A stretch of DNA of 64,000 nucleotides from Phycisphaerae bacterium (GTDB lineage Bacteria > Planctomycetota > Phycisphaerae > Phycisphaerales > Phycisphaeraceae), in NCBI GenBank assembly GCA_030425705.1, contig JAUHZU010000006.1:1-64000 (forward strand), in the 5' to 3' direction. The first letter of the stretch is position 1. Each line of letters starts with the position of its first letter. A model generated the notes under the pieces. The model made no database searches. It worked only from the letters and a program-made list of their open reading frames with translations, and was not told where the DNA came from. The position numbers were made by a program, and so were the translations under genes. Below are positions 6,950 to 15,170 of the stretch, piece after piece.

Positions 6950-7393
6950 ATGAGCCACGTGGCAGCGATTGATGTGGAGATCACCGACCTGGGGGCGCTC
7001 GGCGCGGCCTGCCGTCGGCTGGGCCTCGAGCTGGTCCGCGACCAGCGGAGCTACAAGTGGTACGGGAGGTCGGTCGGCGACACGCCGATCCCCGAGGGGT
7101 TCACCGTCCAGGACCTGGGCCGCTGCGACCACGCCATCCGCGTGCCGGGCGACGCGCGGGCCTACGAGATCGGTGTCGTGCGGGCCCGCAACGGGAGTCC
7201 GGGGTACGTGCTGATGCTCGACGAGTGGGCCAACGGTCTTGGCCTGCTCGACAAGTGCGGCAAGGGCTGCGCCGCGCTGAAGCAGGCGTACGCCACCGAG
7301 GTCACGCTCGCGCAGGCCCGGCGTGAGGGCTTCCAGGTCAACGAGCTGCCGCAGCCGGACGGCTCGGTCCGCCTCCAGTGCATCAAGGTCTGA
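6950..7393 (+). CDS. DUF1257 / Ycf35-like protein
   Basis: The 147-residue product begins MSHVAAIDVEITDLGALGAA, matching the start of the DUF1257 family (Ycf35 of cyanobacteria and plastids: MSHF, then ITDLEAL). The rest keeps the family's beta-rich character. A good GAAAGGAG stands before the ATG. In bacteria this family occurs beside a Ycf46-type AAA ATPase and a DUF2997 protein; both equivalents are in this operon. Biochemical function is unknown; with the ATPase it presumably forms a remodelling or quality-control pair. Confidence 0.8.
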   Translation: MSHVAAIDVEITDLGALGAACRRLGLELVRDQRSYKWYGRSVGDTPIPEGFTVQDLGRCDHAIRVPGDARAYEIGVVRARNGSPGYVLMLDEWANGLGLLDKCGKGCAALKQAYATEVTLAQARREGFQVNELPQPDGSVRLQCIKV

Positions 7394-7425
7394 CCGCTCC
7401 GCCACCCCAACCCAGGAGACCCACC

Positions 7426-7623
7426 GTGAAGGAAGTGAACGTGACGATCTCGCCCGAGGGCGAAGTCCAGGTCGACGTGCAGGGCGTGTCCGGCCCGTCC
7501 TGCCTCAGTCTCACCGAGGGCATCGAGCGTGCCCTGGGCCGGATGACCCGCCGCGACGCCAAGCCCGAGATGCACCAGCATGACCGCGCCAGCCAGCAAC
7601 AGTCTGCAGATCACCGTTACTAA
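7426..7623 (+). CDS. DUF2997-like small protein
   Basis: The 65-residue product starts at GTG (MKEVNVTISPEGEVQVDVQG) with CCCAGGAG upstream. The core, a beta hairpin ISPEGEVQVDVQGVSG then CLSLTEGIERALG, is the DUF2997 pattern (glycine-containing hairpin, Cys, helix ending in ALG). The last 20 residues are low-complexity and overlap the next gene by 44 bases in another frame. It directly follows the DUF1257-like gene, reproducing a pairing seen in bacterial chromosomes. Confidence 0.75.
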   Translation: MKEVNVTISPEGEVQVDVQGVSGPSCLSLTEGIERALGRMTRRDAKPEMHQHDRASQQQSADHRY

Positions 7624-7918
7624 AGAGGGCCGGCTGCTGTTCGTCTGGGACGACACGCTGCAGCCGCTGCTCTCCCTCGGCCGCGCGTCGATCCGGCGTG
7701 TCTCGCATGTCGAGCCCATGAGCACGAACGTGCCCGTCGACATGGTCAACCGCTGGTCGGCAGACCTCTCCCCGATCGGCGGGCCGTGGCTCGGCCCGTT
7801 CGACCTGCGCGAGCAGGCGCTCGAAGCCGAGCGGGACTTCCTCAACAGCGAGCGGGGCAGGTCCCTGCTCGCCGCCACGATGCAACACGAAGAAGCACCC
7901 AAGGAGCTGTCCTGGTGA
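7580..7918 (+). CDS. Small phage protein, unknown function
   Basis: The product has 112 residues. It has a beta-rich start (QITVTKEGRLLFVWDD) and a central IRRVSHVEP followed by WSADL and GGPWLGPFDLREQALEAE. That arrangement recurs in small phage proteins of unknown role. It starts inside the DUF2997-like gene and ends in a GTGA overlap with the HerA-like ATPase, so expression is coupled to that enzyme. Confidence 0.75.
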   Translation: MTAPASNSLQITVTKEGRLLFVWDDTLQPLLSLGRASIRRVSHVEPMSTNVPVDMVNRWSADLSPIGGPWLGPFDLREQALEAERDFLNSERGRSLLAATMQHEEAPKELSW

Positions 7919-9813
7919 GCAAGGCCAAACAACCGACCCAGAAGATGATCGACGTCGGCCGTGTCGGCCGGAACCGTTTCGAGGTCCCGCTGGACGTCGT
8001 GACGCAGGCGACTGCGATCCTCGGCCGTCGCGGCTCGGGCAAGACGAACACGGCCTGCCGGTTCGTCGAGGGCGTCATCGCGGAAGGGCAGCAGGCGATC
8101 GTGCTGGACCCGCTCGACGTCTGGTGGGGTCTCAAGTCCAGCAGGTCCGGCAAGTCCGCGGGGCTCGACGTGCTGCTGGTGGGCGATGCGCGCAAGCCCC
8201 ACACCGACCTGCCCCTGGAGAAGGGGGACGGCAAGGCGATCGCTGACTTCCTGGTTGACGAGCGGCTGCCCTGCATCGTCTCCACCGCGCACCTGAGCAA
8301 GAGCGCCAACCGCGTGTTCTCGGCCGACTTCCTGGAACGGTTCTACTACCGCAAGTCCGACCCCGGGCACGACACCCCGTGTCTGCTGTCGATCGACGAG
8401 GCGTCGCTGGTCATCCCGCAGAAGATGCTCGAGCCCGACCAGGCCCGCTGTATCGGCGCGGTGGAGCAGTGTGTGCGGCAGGGGCGCTCCCGGGGGATCG
8501 GCGTCATCCTCATCGACCAGCGGCCGGCGTCGGTCAACAAGGACGTGCTCACCCAGGTGGAGCTGATGATCACGCACCAGCTCACGTCCCCCCACGACCG
8601 CAAGCCGGTCCGGGAGTGGATCCTGGCGAACGACACCGGGGACCGCGAGAAGGAGTTCATGGGCTCGCTGGCCGGCCTCGCGACCGGCGAAGCGTGGTTC
8701 TGGTCCCCGGCCTGGCTGCGCTGTTTCGACCGGGTGAAGGTGCTGATGCGCGACACCTTCGACAGCTCGGCCACCCCGAAGGTCGGCGAGAAGAAGGCCA
8801 CGGCCGGCAAGGTGGCTCAGTTCGATCTCGGCGCGATCAAGGAGCGTCTGGGCGCGTCGATCGAGCGGGCCCGCGCGCAGGACCCCAAGGTCCTCAACAA
8901 GCGGATCGTCGCCCTGGAGAAGGAGCTGAAAGCTGCCGCCGCGACCGCGGCGGAGCCGGCGGGTACCGACCCGGCCGAGGTGCAGGAGCAGGTCGACCGG
9001 GCGGTCGCGGCCGCGGTGGACGACGCGATCGCGGCTCGGGACGCGGAGTGGCGCGGCCGCGTCATGGACTGGGGGCGCGACCGGCTCGAGGAGATCGCGG
9101 CCAGCGTCAAGCAGGCGCGCGACGGGCTGGGCCTGGCGGGCGCAGAGATCCTCAACGCCCGGCCCGACGTGCCCGACGTGCGGGTGCCGGCGAAGCCCGC
9201 GCGTCGGCCGCGCCAACGCGCTGTTGGCGCGTTGACATTGACGCCCGTGCCGTCGGCGATGCCTAAGCGGAGCACGCCCAACAGCACACCCGGCACCGCG
9301 GCGAACATCAACGCGCCCAAGCAGGCGATCCTCAACACGCTGGCCTGGTTCGGCTCGGTCGGGGTCCACCAGGTCAGCCGGAGCAACGTCGCGGCCGTCG
9401 CCGGCGTGTCGCCGACGTCCTCGGGCTTTGAGAAGAACCTGTCGACGCTCCGCACCATGGGCCTGATCGACTACCCGTCGCAGGGCCTGCTCACGCTCTC
9501 GGAGGTGGGGCGGGGCGTCGCTCAGGCCCCCACGGCACCGGCGGGCCTCGAAGAGCTGCACGACGCCTGGCTGCGCTCGAAGTCGCTCAGCCGCCCGATG
9601 GCGCACCTCCTCACGATCGTGCTCAAGGAGTACCCCGAGGCGATCTGCCGCGAGGACCTGGCCGAGGAGGCCGGCGTGTCGCCGACGTCGTCCGGCTTCG
9701 AGAAGAACGTGAGCCGGCTCTCGTCGCTCGGCCTGGTCCGGTACCCCGAGCCCGGCTGGGTGGAAGCAACCGAGCTGCTGTTCCCGCCCGGCTTGAAGGG
9801 CGGTGGGCAATGA
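7915..9813 (+). CDS. HerA/FtsK-type P-loop ATPase with two tandem winged-helix domains
   Basis: The product has 632 residues and starts at GTG 7915 inside the preceding stop; AAGGAG lies upstream. Walker A is GRRGSGKT (37-44) and Walker B CLLSIDEAS (D161, E162), as in HerA-type DNA translocases. A helical linker follows, then two repeats about 90 residues apart, each a winged-helix-like unit containing GVSPTSSGFEKN (from about 498 and 588). The same duplicated tail occurs in phage and plasmid HerA-like ATPases. It probably pumps or loads DNA in replication or recombination. No NurA nuclease gene is evident nearby. Confidence 0.85.
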   Translation: MSKAKQPTQKMIDVGRVGRNRFEVPLDVVTQATAILGRRGSGKTNTACRFVEGVIAEGQQAIVLDPLDVWWGLKSSRSGKSAGLDVLLVGDARKPHTDLPLEKGDGKAIADFLVDERLPCIVSTAHLSKSANRVFSADFLERFYYRKSDPGHDTPCLLSIDEASLVIPQKMLEPDQARCIGAVEQCVRQGRSRGIGVILIDQRPASVNKDVLTQVELMITHQLTSPHDRKPVREWILANDTGDREKEFMGSLAGLATGEAWFWSPAWLRCFDRVKVLMRDTFDSSATPKVGEKKATAGKVAQFDLGAIKERLGASIERARAQDPKVLNKRIVALEKELKAAAATAAEPAGTDPAEVQEQVDRAVAAAVDDAIAARDAEWRGRVMDWGRDRLEEIAASVKQARDGLGLAGAEILNARPDVPDVRVPAKPARRPRQRAVGALTLTPVPSAMPKRSTPNSTPGTAANINAPKQAILNTLAWFGSVGVHQVSRSNVAAVAGVSPTSSGFEKNLSTLRTMGLIDYPSQGLLTLSEVGRGVAQAPTAPAGLEELHDAWLRSKSLSRPMAHLLTIVLKEYPEAICREDLAEEAGVSPTSSGFEKNVSRLSSLGLVRYPEPGWVEATELLFPPGLKGGGQ

Positions 9814-9920
9814 ACGCAGCAACGCACCCTATGGCGTACCTGACCGCGCGCGGCCTGCTGGTCGCTCACTACCTGCTGAACGACTCGACCGGGTTCCTGG
9901 CCTGGCGGAGGGCCGCGTGA
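9810..9920 (+). CDS. Tiny coupled ORF, 36 residues
   Basis: ATG 9810 overlaps the stop of the ATPase gene and its own TGA overlaps the ATG of the nucleotidyltransferase gene, so both junctions are 4-base ATGA-type couplings. The peptide (MNAATHPMAYLTARGLLVAH, then YLLNDSTGFLAWRRAA) is hydrophobic in the middle with a basic end. It may be a real micro-protein or only a coupling ORF. No family is recognised. Confidence 0.55.
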   Translation: MNAATHPMAYLTARGLLVAHYLLNDSTGFLAWRRAA

Positions 9921-10669
9921 TGTCCGACACCAAGACCCAACTCGCGCGCCACGCCGCCGTCGACCAGGCCGCGGCCTTCAAGCACCTGATCGAGCCCTAC
10001 TGCGAGCGCGTCAAGGTCGTCGGCTCACTGCGACGCGGCCGGCCCACCGTCGGGGACCTCGAGTACGTCGTGATCCCCAGATTCGAGGAGCGGCCGGGCG
10101 GCGGTCTGTTCGGCGCGGAAGAGCCGGAGCTGGTGAACCTGCTCTGGTCGCGGCTCGACGAGCTGGTGGAGTCGGGCGAGCCGGCCTTTGACGAGGAGTA
10201 CCTGGACGGGTGGCCCGACCCCGAGCCCGATGAGCCGTACGACGAGTGCGAGGACATGGAGCCGACGACGTTCGGGGCGCGTTACGGTTACGACCACTGG
10301 GAAATCTGCAAGGCGCTCCGCGGCAACCCGCCCAAGACCTGCTGGGGGCCGAAGCTCCGAGCGGTCCACTTCCGTGGGATGACCCACGAGATCTACACCG
10401 CCGACGCGGACAACTGGGGCTCGATGGTCCTGATCCGCACCGGGCCGGCGGACTTCTCGCGCTGGGTTGTCACCGAGCTGCAGAAGCACGGCCTCCGCCA
10501 CAAGGACGGCCGGGTCGTCGACACCACGAAAGCTGACCCGGACCACACCGGGGCCAACGTCATCCCGACCCCGACCGAGCAGCGCGTGTTCGAGCTGATC
10601 GGCACCACCTACCGCAAGCCCAAGGACCGCGTCGGGGTCGACCCCGACCGCGATTACGACCGGCGCTGA
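9920..10669 (+). CDS. DNA polymerase beta-like nucleotidyltransferase
   Basis: The 249-residue protein carries the family X nucleotidyltransferase signature: VKVVGSLRRGRPTVGDLEYV, a GS-x-RR-G loop followed by the first acidic metal ligands (D and E of GDLE). A later WGSMVLIRTGPADFSRW segment matches the region after the catalytic strands in pol X palms. The second acidic strand is less obvious because of an acidic Pro/Asp-rich insertion (DPEPDEPYDECEDME). It could be a small repair or gap-filling polymerase or a nucleotide-adding enzyme. It is coupled to the HerA-like ATPase operon. Confidence 0.75.
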   Translation: MSDTKTQLARHAAVDQAAAFKHLIEPYCERVKVVGSLRRGRPTVGDLEYVVIPRFEERPGGGLFGAEEPELVNLLWSRLDELVESGEPAFDEEYLDGWPDPEPDEPYDECEDMEPTTFGARYGYDHWEICKALRGNPPKTCWGPKLRAVHFRGMTHEIYTADADNWGSMVLIRTGPADFSRWVVTELQKHGLRHKDGRVVDTTKADPDHTGANVIPTPTEQRVFELIGTTYRKPKDRVGVDPDRDYDRR

Positions 10670-10700
10670 CCCACCCGCACCCCACGCCCAAGGAGCCGCC

Positions 10701-12512
10701 ATGACCACCGCTACCACCGACCCGCCCGAAACCACCACCAACGGGACGCACACGCACTCCGCGCACATGCCCGAGCTGGTGTACCTGCCGATCGACTCGA
10801 TCGACCGCGGCCTCAACCACCGCATCCCGCGGCACGGCGACGAGCAGCGGATCCTGGACCTGATGCAGTCGATCGAGGCCAGCGGCCAGCTCCAGCCGGT
10901 CCGGGTCTACGACGTCGGTCACGGCGACCAGACTAAGCCGCGCTACGTCCTGGGCTTCGGCTGGCGTCGCTGCGAGGCGATGAGCCGGCTGGGGTTCGAG
11001 AAGGTCCGGGCCGAGGTTTACCCGCCCGCGCCCGACCACGAGATCGAGGCCGCGCGGGCGATCGAGAACCTCCACCGCCAGGACATCACGCCCGTTGAAG
11101 AGGCGCAGGCGGTGGCCGACATCCTCGCGGCCTACGCCGCCGAGCACCCGGCCGACTCCCGCCAGGCGGGGCTCGAGCACGCCGCGGCCAAGACGGCGCG
11201 CTCGGTGAGCTGGATCCGCGACCGCGACTACTTCTCCCGCCTGAGCGCCCCGGTGCGTGAGCTGGCGAACCGGGTGGCGGTCCCGGCCGGTCACCTGCGC
11301 GAGCTGGCGAAGGTCGGGGACGAGGCCCTGCAGCTGCGGATCGCGATGGAGACCGTGGGACTCTCGCCCTGGCGGTTCAAGGCGGGGACGCTCGAACCCA
11401 ACGATGCCGACGACGCCCGGTATGCCGAGGAGTTCTTTGCCAACGCCGCGGCCGGCGTGCTGCGGATCGAGAACACGAGCTGGGTCAAGCGGCACGTCGA
11501 GGACGCCCAGCGGTCGCTGAGGTCTGTGCCCTGGGTGATGGAGCTGCCGGTCCTGGTGAGCGGCAGGACGGCGCTGCCGGCGTGCGACGCGTGCCCGCAC
11601 AACACCGCGAACGACCTGACGCTGTTCGGCGTCGAGACGGGGGACGACGGCGAGCCCCCGCAGCACGGCACCTGCATGAGCCCGGTCTGCTACCAGGCGA
11701 AGAAGGACACCGCGGAGAAGGAGCGGGGCAAGGCGCTCAGCGCGCTGCAGCGGCTCAAGAACGGGCCGACGCCGGCGAAGCTCAACGCGAAGGTCGACGG
11801 CGCGCCCGACTGGCTGGACAAGAAGAAGCTCAAGGGCTTCCTGCAACGCAAGACCAAGGTGCAGGCGGACCCGCCGGCGGGGTCGCCCGCTTCTGCATCG
11901 GGCACCACACGACGTCTCGACCCCGAACTAGCGGAGGCGTGCGCCCGATTCCGCGGGAGGATTCAGACCTGGGCCCGGAACGCCGGCAACAAGATCGACG
12001 ACGCTTCGAAGAACGATGTAGCCCGTCGGGCCGGCCTGCTGCTGTTTATGTGTACCAAGTCGTATGAGCGGTTCTACCACGACGGCGAGATGAAAATCCC
12101 CTACGACCACCAGCTGCGCGAGGGGACGTTGATTCGGCCAACGTCGGGCTGTCCGATCGACGCCGACACCCATGCGATGCTCGACATGATTGAGACGGGC
12201 CGAGCCGAGGAGATCGTCAAGATCGCCGGCGGGGAGCCGTGCGATTACTACGAGCCGGGCAGCATCCTGCACCCTCCCGATCACCCCGAGCTGCTCACGC
12301 GGCTGATGGAGGCGATGAAGGTGCCGGCGAAGGAGATCACCCCCGCGCCGCGCTGGGAGGACTTCGACCCGGCCGCGCAGCCGGCGCAGGCCAAGGCCCC
12401 TGCGAAGAAGGCCGCGCCGAAGAAGAAGGCCACCCGCAAGAAAACCCCCGGCAAGAAGACCGCCAAGAAGAAGCCCGTGCCCAAGCGGGTGAAGAAGCAG
12501 GCCGCGAAGTGA
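10701..12512 (+). CDS. ParB-like DNA-binding/nuclease-domain protein with lysine-rich tail
   Basis: The product has 603 residues. The N-terminal region is a ParB/Srx-type domain: LPIDSIDRGLNHR, then GQLQPVRV, GFGWRRCEAMSRLG and AARAIENLHRQDITPVEEA, then a helix-turn-helix zone (ARSVSWIRDRDYFSRLS). The middle has Cys pairs (CDACPHN). The last 50 residues are a histone-H1-like run of KK, PAKK and TRKK repeats. With no ParA in the window it is unlikely to be a partition protein; a replication or DNA-organising role is more likely. AAGGAG precedes the ATG. Confidence 0.8.
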   Translation: MTTATTDPPETTTNGTHTHSAHMPELVYLPIDSIDRGLNHRIPRHGDEQRILDLMQSIEASGQLQPVRVYDVGHGDQTKPRYVLGFGWRRCEAMSRLGFEKVRAEVYPPAPDHEIEAARAIENLHRQDITPVEEAQAVADILAAYAAEHPADSRQAGLEHAAAKTARSVSWIRDRDYFSRLSAPVRELANRVAVPAGHLRELAKVGDEALQLRIAMETVGLSPWRFKAGTLEPNDADDARYAEEFFANAAAGVLRIENTSWVKRHVEDAQRSLRSVPWVMELPVLVSGRTALPACDACPHNTANDLTLFGVETGDDGEPPQHGTCMSPVCYQAKKDTAEKERGKALSALQRLKNGPTPAKLNAKVDGAPDWLDKKKLKGFLQRKTKVQADPPAGSPASASGTTRRLDPELAEACARFRGRIQTWARNAGNKIDDASKNDVARRAGLLLFMCTKSYERFYHDGEMKIPYDHQLREGTLIRPTSGCPIDADTHAMLDMIETGRAEEIVKIAGGEPCDYYEPGSILHPPDHPELLTRLMEAMKVPAKEITPAPRWEDFDPAAQPAQAKAPAKKAAPKKKATRKKTPGKKTAKKKPVPKRVKKQAAK

Positions 12513-12616
12513 GCCGCCGGCAGGACCGTGCGCGGCACCGTCGCCGCGTGAGGAAGTCAGCCCGACGTCGGGCGGTTCGTGCCCGACAGAGATCCATCAC
12601 CCCTTTGAGCACCGCG

Positions 12617-13006
12617 ATGCCTGATTACCTCCCACGCGACATGATGCTGACCCAGCCCACCCAGCAAACCTACGACGCCTGGTACTTCATGGGCGTCGCC
12701 CGCTTCGGCCGGCAGTTCTCCGACTGGCGATTCGTCTGCCCGAAGTGCGCCCACGAGTTCTCGGCGCGCGACGCCGCCAGCGTCGGGATCAAGGAGGACC
12801 TGCAGGGCCGCGTCTGCCCGGTGCAGCTCGGTGGCTGCGGCTACCCGCACGAGCTGGGGCTGAGCCGTCTCTACAACCGCACGCTCTACGGCCTCATCCG
12901 TGTCGTCAAGGACGGCATGCCGGGCGGCGGCTACTTCCCGTTCGCCGACCCGGACCACCCCCAACCTCACCCGAAGGGAGGCAACACCGATGGCACGGAC
13001 GCCTAA
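12617..13006 (+). CDS. Zinc-ribbon protein, unknown function
   Basis: The product from ATG 12617 has 129 residues. WRFVCPKCAHEFSARD followed by GRVCPVQLGGCGYP gives a four-cysteine zinc site typical of small phage and plasmid proteins of unknown role. An in-frame GTG at 12509 overlapping the ParB stop would add 36 Arg-rich residues; I prefer the ATG because the extension looks like out-of-frame sequence, though the ribosome site of the ATG is weak. It overlaps the next gene by 17 bases. Confidence 0.7.
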   Translation: MPDYLPRDMMLTQPTQQTYDAWYFMGVARFGRQFSDWRFVCPKCAHEFSARDAASVGIKEDLQGRVCPVQLGGCGYPHELGLSRLYNRTLYGLIRVVKDGMPGGGYFPFADPDHPQPHPKGGNTDGTDA

Positions 13007-13733
13007 GCCGGAGATCCCGCCGGGGCTGGTCGTCGCCGGCGGGCGACTGCGTTGCCCCGCCTGCGGGGGCACGGTGCTCAAGGAGCGGTCGCCCGGCCGG
13101 GCCCGCTGCGAGACCTGGCTGCTCACCTGCGCCTACTGCGACGGGTTCGAGCAGCTGGTGGAGGTCGACGCCGGCGGCGCGGCGCGCACCGTCGCGCGTC
13201 GCCGGCTCGAGGAGGCACCCAACCGCACGGACCTCCGCGGCGACGGCACGCCGTCGAAGAGCAACTCGAGCGTGTTCCGGCCGACGTGCAAGGTGAGGTC
13301 CTGCGGCACGCCGGCGGAGGAGTACGGGCTCTGCGGGCCTCACCTGTCGCAGTGCCGCGTCGCCGGCCGGCTCGCCGACGCCGAGCGGTGGGCCCAGGAG
13401 AAGTCCCCTCCGCGGCCCAGGCGGGCGAAGCGGGCCAAGCGGGTCAAGACCGCCGAGAAGCCCCAGCAGCCGCGTAAGCCCCAGGCAGCCCCCGTCGCCG
13501 CGAAGCCCACGCCGGCGGCGAAGGCGCCAACCCCGGCAACCCCCGCGCGGTGCCGGGCCGGCGGTTGCAAGCACACGGGCTACGGCGAGCACCAGCTCTG
13601 CTCGACGCACCTGGCACGCTGGCGGATGTGCGGCGAGCCGAAGCTGTCGACCTGGCTCGGGGTAGGTGCCCCGACCGCGACCCGCTGGAAGACGATGCAG
13701 CCCAGGCGGGCGGGGGAGGGCAGCCCGTCATGA
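12990..13733 (+). CDS. Two-zinc-finger protein with basic, alanine/proline-rich linker
   Basis: The product has 247 residues. A first zinc site (LRCPACGGTV, later TCAYCDGFEQL) is followed by a second type, CKVRSCGTPAEEYGLCGPH, which recurs near the C-terminus as CRAGGCKHTGYGEHQLCSTH. So there are two copies of a C-x4-C, C-x2-H type finger separated by a long K/P/A linker (about 130-185). Flexible basic linkers with paired fingers suggest DNA or RNA binding. GAAGGGAGG precedes the ATG. No known name. Confidence 0.75.
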   Translation: MARTPKPEIPPGLVVAGGRLRCPACGGTVLKERSPGRARCETWLLTCAYCDGFEQLVEVDAGGAARTVARRRLEEAPNRTDLRGDGTPSKSNSSVFRPTCKVRSCGTPAEEYGLCGPHLSQCRVAGRLADAERWAQEKSPPRPRRAKRAKRVKTAEKPQQPRKPQAAPVAAKPTPAAKAPTPATPARCRAGGCKHTGYGEHQLCSTHLARWRMCGEPKLSTWLGVGAPTATRWKTMQPRRAGEGSPS

Positions 13734-14824
13734 GCCAGGCCGCTCTGAAACTCACCGGCTCGGCCGAGCCGGCGCGTCCTCCGTTCGACCGCTTCGCGTG
13801 GGAGCGGTGGCTGATCGGCAGCGGGGCGATGGCCCGGCTCAAGCCGGCCGAGCGTGCGGTGCTCTGGATGATGGCGATCGCCGCGGACCGCGCGGGCGAG
13901 AGCTACTGGTCGCTGCCCCGGTTGGCCGAGGCCACCGGGTACCAGGACAAGGGCGGCGAGTGCCGCGCCGTCCGCAACGCGCGGCGCGACCTGGCCGCGC
14001 AGGGCCTGATCGAATTGGTGGAGCAGGGCGGAGGCAAACGCGCCAGCCGCTACCGGATCGTCATGCAACGCGCAGCGGGCTGCCTGGCCCCGCATGACGT
14101 CCCCGGAGCCCCCCTGCAGGGCGAGCGGTCGCCCGACCGACACCCCGGACACCCCGGAACCCACGTTCCAGACCGAGCCCAGACCGGAACGCACGTTCCC
14201 CCCACCCCGGAACCTGCGTTCCCCCCTGCCCGGAACGAGCGTTCCGGGGTAACAGCCCATAGAACAAACCATGGAACAGCAGCAGCAGCGCGGGACGCCC
14301 AGGTGCCGGCCGACGTCGCCCTGTGGGACTCGCCGTCTGCCACGGCCCGGGCGGCGGCGGCGGCGTTGGTGGAGTTTGGATTCTCGGCCCGGGAGGCCGC
14401 GGGCATCGTCTCCCAGCACAAGCCGACTTCCGAGCAGGTCCGCACCGTGATCGCCAACGCGCGGGCCTGGCAGGACCAGCACGACCGCGGTGACCGGCCC
14501 GACGCGCTGCGGCACCCCAAGCGGTTCGTGTCTCGCAAGATCGCTCAGCGTGAGTTCGAGCCCGACCCGGCCGTCTCGATCAGCCAGGACCGCCAGGCGA
14601 AGCAGTCGCGCCACGCCGCCGCGAGGCAGCGGGCCGAGCAGCTCGAGGCGGCTTGGGCCGCGCTGTCGGACGAGCAGCGGGAGCGGATGAAAGACGAGGT
14701 CCTCGATCGACTCCGCGCGAAGGACCCCTGGCGGGCCAACTACTTCGCCAAGCATCGCGCCCAAGACGAACCACTGCGGTCGCTGATCGCGGCTCTCTCA
14801 CTCCAGGAGCAAGACGATGGCTGA
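13730..14824 (+). CDS. Replication initiator-like protein (winged helix), origin inside the gene
   Basis: The product has 364 residues. The N-terminal 110 residues contain a winged-helix unit (ERAVLWMMAIAADRAGESYWSL, then LPRLAEATGYQD, RDLAAQGLIELV) like the helix-turn-helix of phage replisome organisers. A Pro/Thr-rich linker follows, and the C-terminal half is helical and charged. Four 14-bp dyads lie in the linker coding region (14156-14245), as in lambda O where the origin iterons lie within the initiator gene. It is coupled by ATGA to the preceding gene and overlaps the next. No helicase or loader is recognised, so the host helicase is presumably recruited. Confidence 0.75.
   Translation: MSQAALKLTGSAEPARPPFDRFAWERWLIGSGAMARLKPAERAVLWMMAIAADRAGESYWSLPRLAEATGYQDKGGECRAVRNARRDLAAQGLIELVEQGGGKRASRYRIVMQRAAGCLAPHDVPGAPLQGERSPDRHPGHPGTHVPDRAQTGTHVPPTPEPAFPPARNERSGVTAHRTNHGTAAAARDAQVPADVALWDSPSATARAAAAALVEFGFSAREAAGIVSQHKPTSEQVRTVIANARAWQDQHDRGDRPDALRHPKRFVSRKIAQREFEPDPAVSISQDRQAKQSRHAAARQRAEQLEAAWAALSDEQRERMKDEVLDRLRAKDPWRANYFAKHRAQDEPLRSLIAALSLQEQDDG
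14156..14285. other. Candidate phage replication origin: four iterons plus AT-richer stretch
   Basis: Four copies of GGAAC-N4-GTTCC, each an inverted repeat of 5-bp arms, start at 14156, 14186, 14209 and 14232. The spacers are CCAC, GCAC, CTGC and GAGC, and the start-to-start distances are 30, 23 and 23 bp. Bases 14251-14285 immediately to the right are the most A-rich in the neighbourhood and could melt first. The layout copies lambda ori: four dyad iterons and an AT-rich segment inside the initiator gene. Confidence 0.75.
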
Positions 14825-15149
14825 ACATAGCTACGAGCAACAGATTAGATCGTTGGACTCAGGCCGTTTGTACGGAGGTGGGATTGATGCATCGGCCGCA
14901 GCTGCGATCGCCGCCGTAGCCGACGCCACCCTCGCCGCAGCCCGCGAGGAGGTGGAGCGGTATCACGAAGCCGTCGAGTACGCCAAGGAGCATCTCGACA
15001 CCACGCTCAAGAACTTTGTCGATTCATTGGTAGACGGCCGCACAGAACGCTGCCCCGCGTGCGGGTGTCCAACACCCAAGAAATCACTTGTCGCGTGCTG
15101 CGACTATCACGGCCACGTCTGCGAGGACTGCTGGGGCGACTGTCTGTGA
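14817..15149 (+). CDS. Small protein with C-terminal zinc site, unknown
   Basis: The product has 110 residues. A helical N-terminal part (IAAVADATLAAAREEVERY) is followed by a cysteine-rich end: CPACGCPTP, ACCDYHGHVCEDCWGDC. The eight clustered cysteines suggest a two-zinc or RING-like knuckle. It overlaps the initiator gene by 8 bases. Base composition is lower in GC than upstream genes. Confidence 0.7.
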   Translation: MAEHSYEQQIRSLDSGRLYGGGIDASAAAAIAAVADATLAAAREEVERYHEAVEYAKEHLDTTLKNFVDSLVDGRTERCPACGCPTPKKSLVACCDYHGHVCEDCWGDCL

Positions 15150-15170
15150 ACACATCGAAATGGAGACGAC

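Noticed and set aside
7162-9822. An 886-codon minus-strand frame opposite the HerA-like ATPase
   Set aside because: Antisense shadow of 7915-9813, with low-complexity composition and no start signal.
10701-12512. ParB-like protein as a plasmid-type partition gene
   Set aside because: No ParA or parS-like repeats, and the prophage is integrated; a DNA-organising or replication role is more likely.
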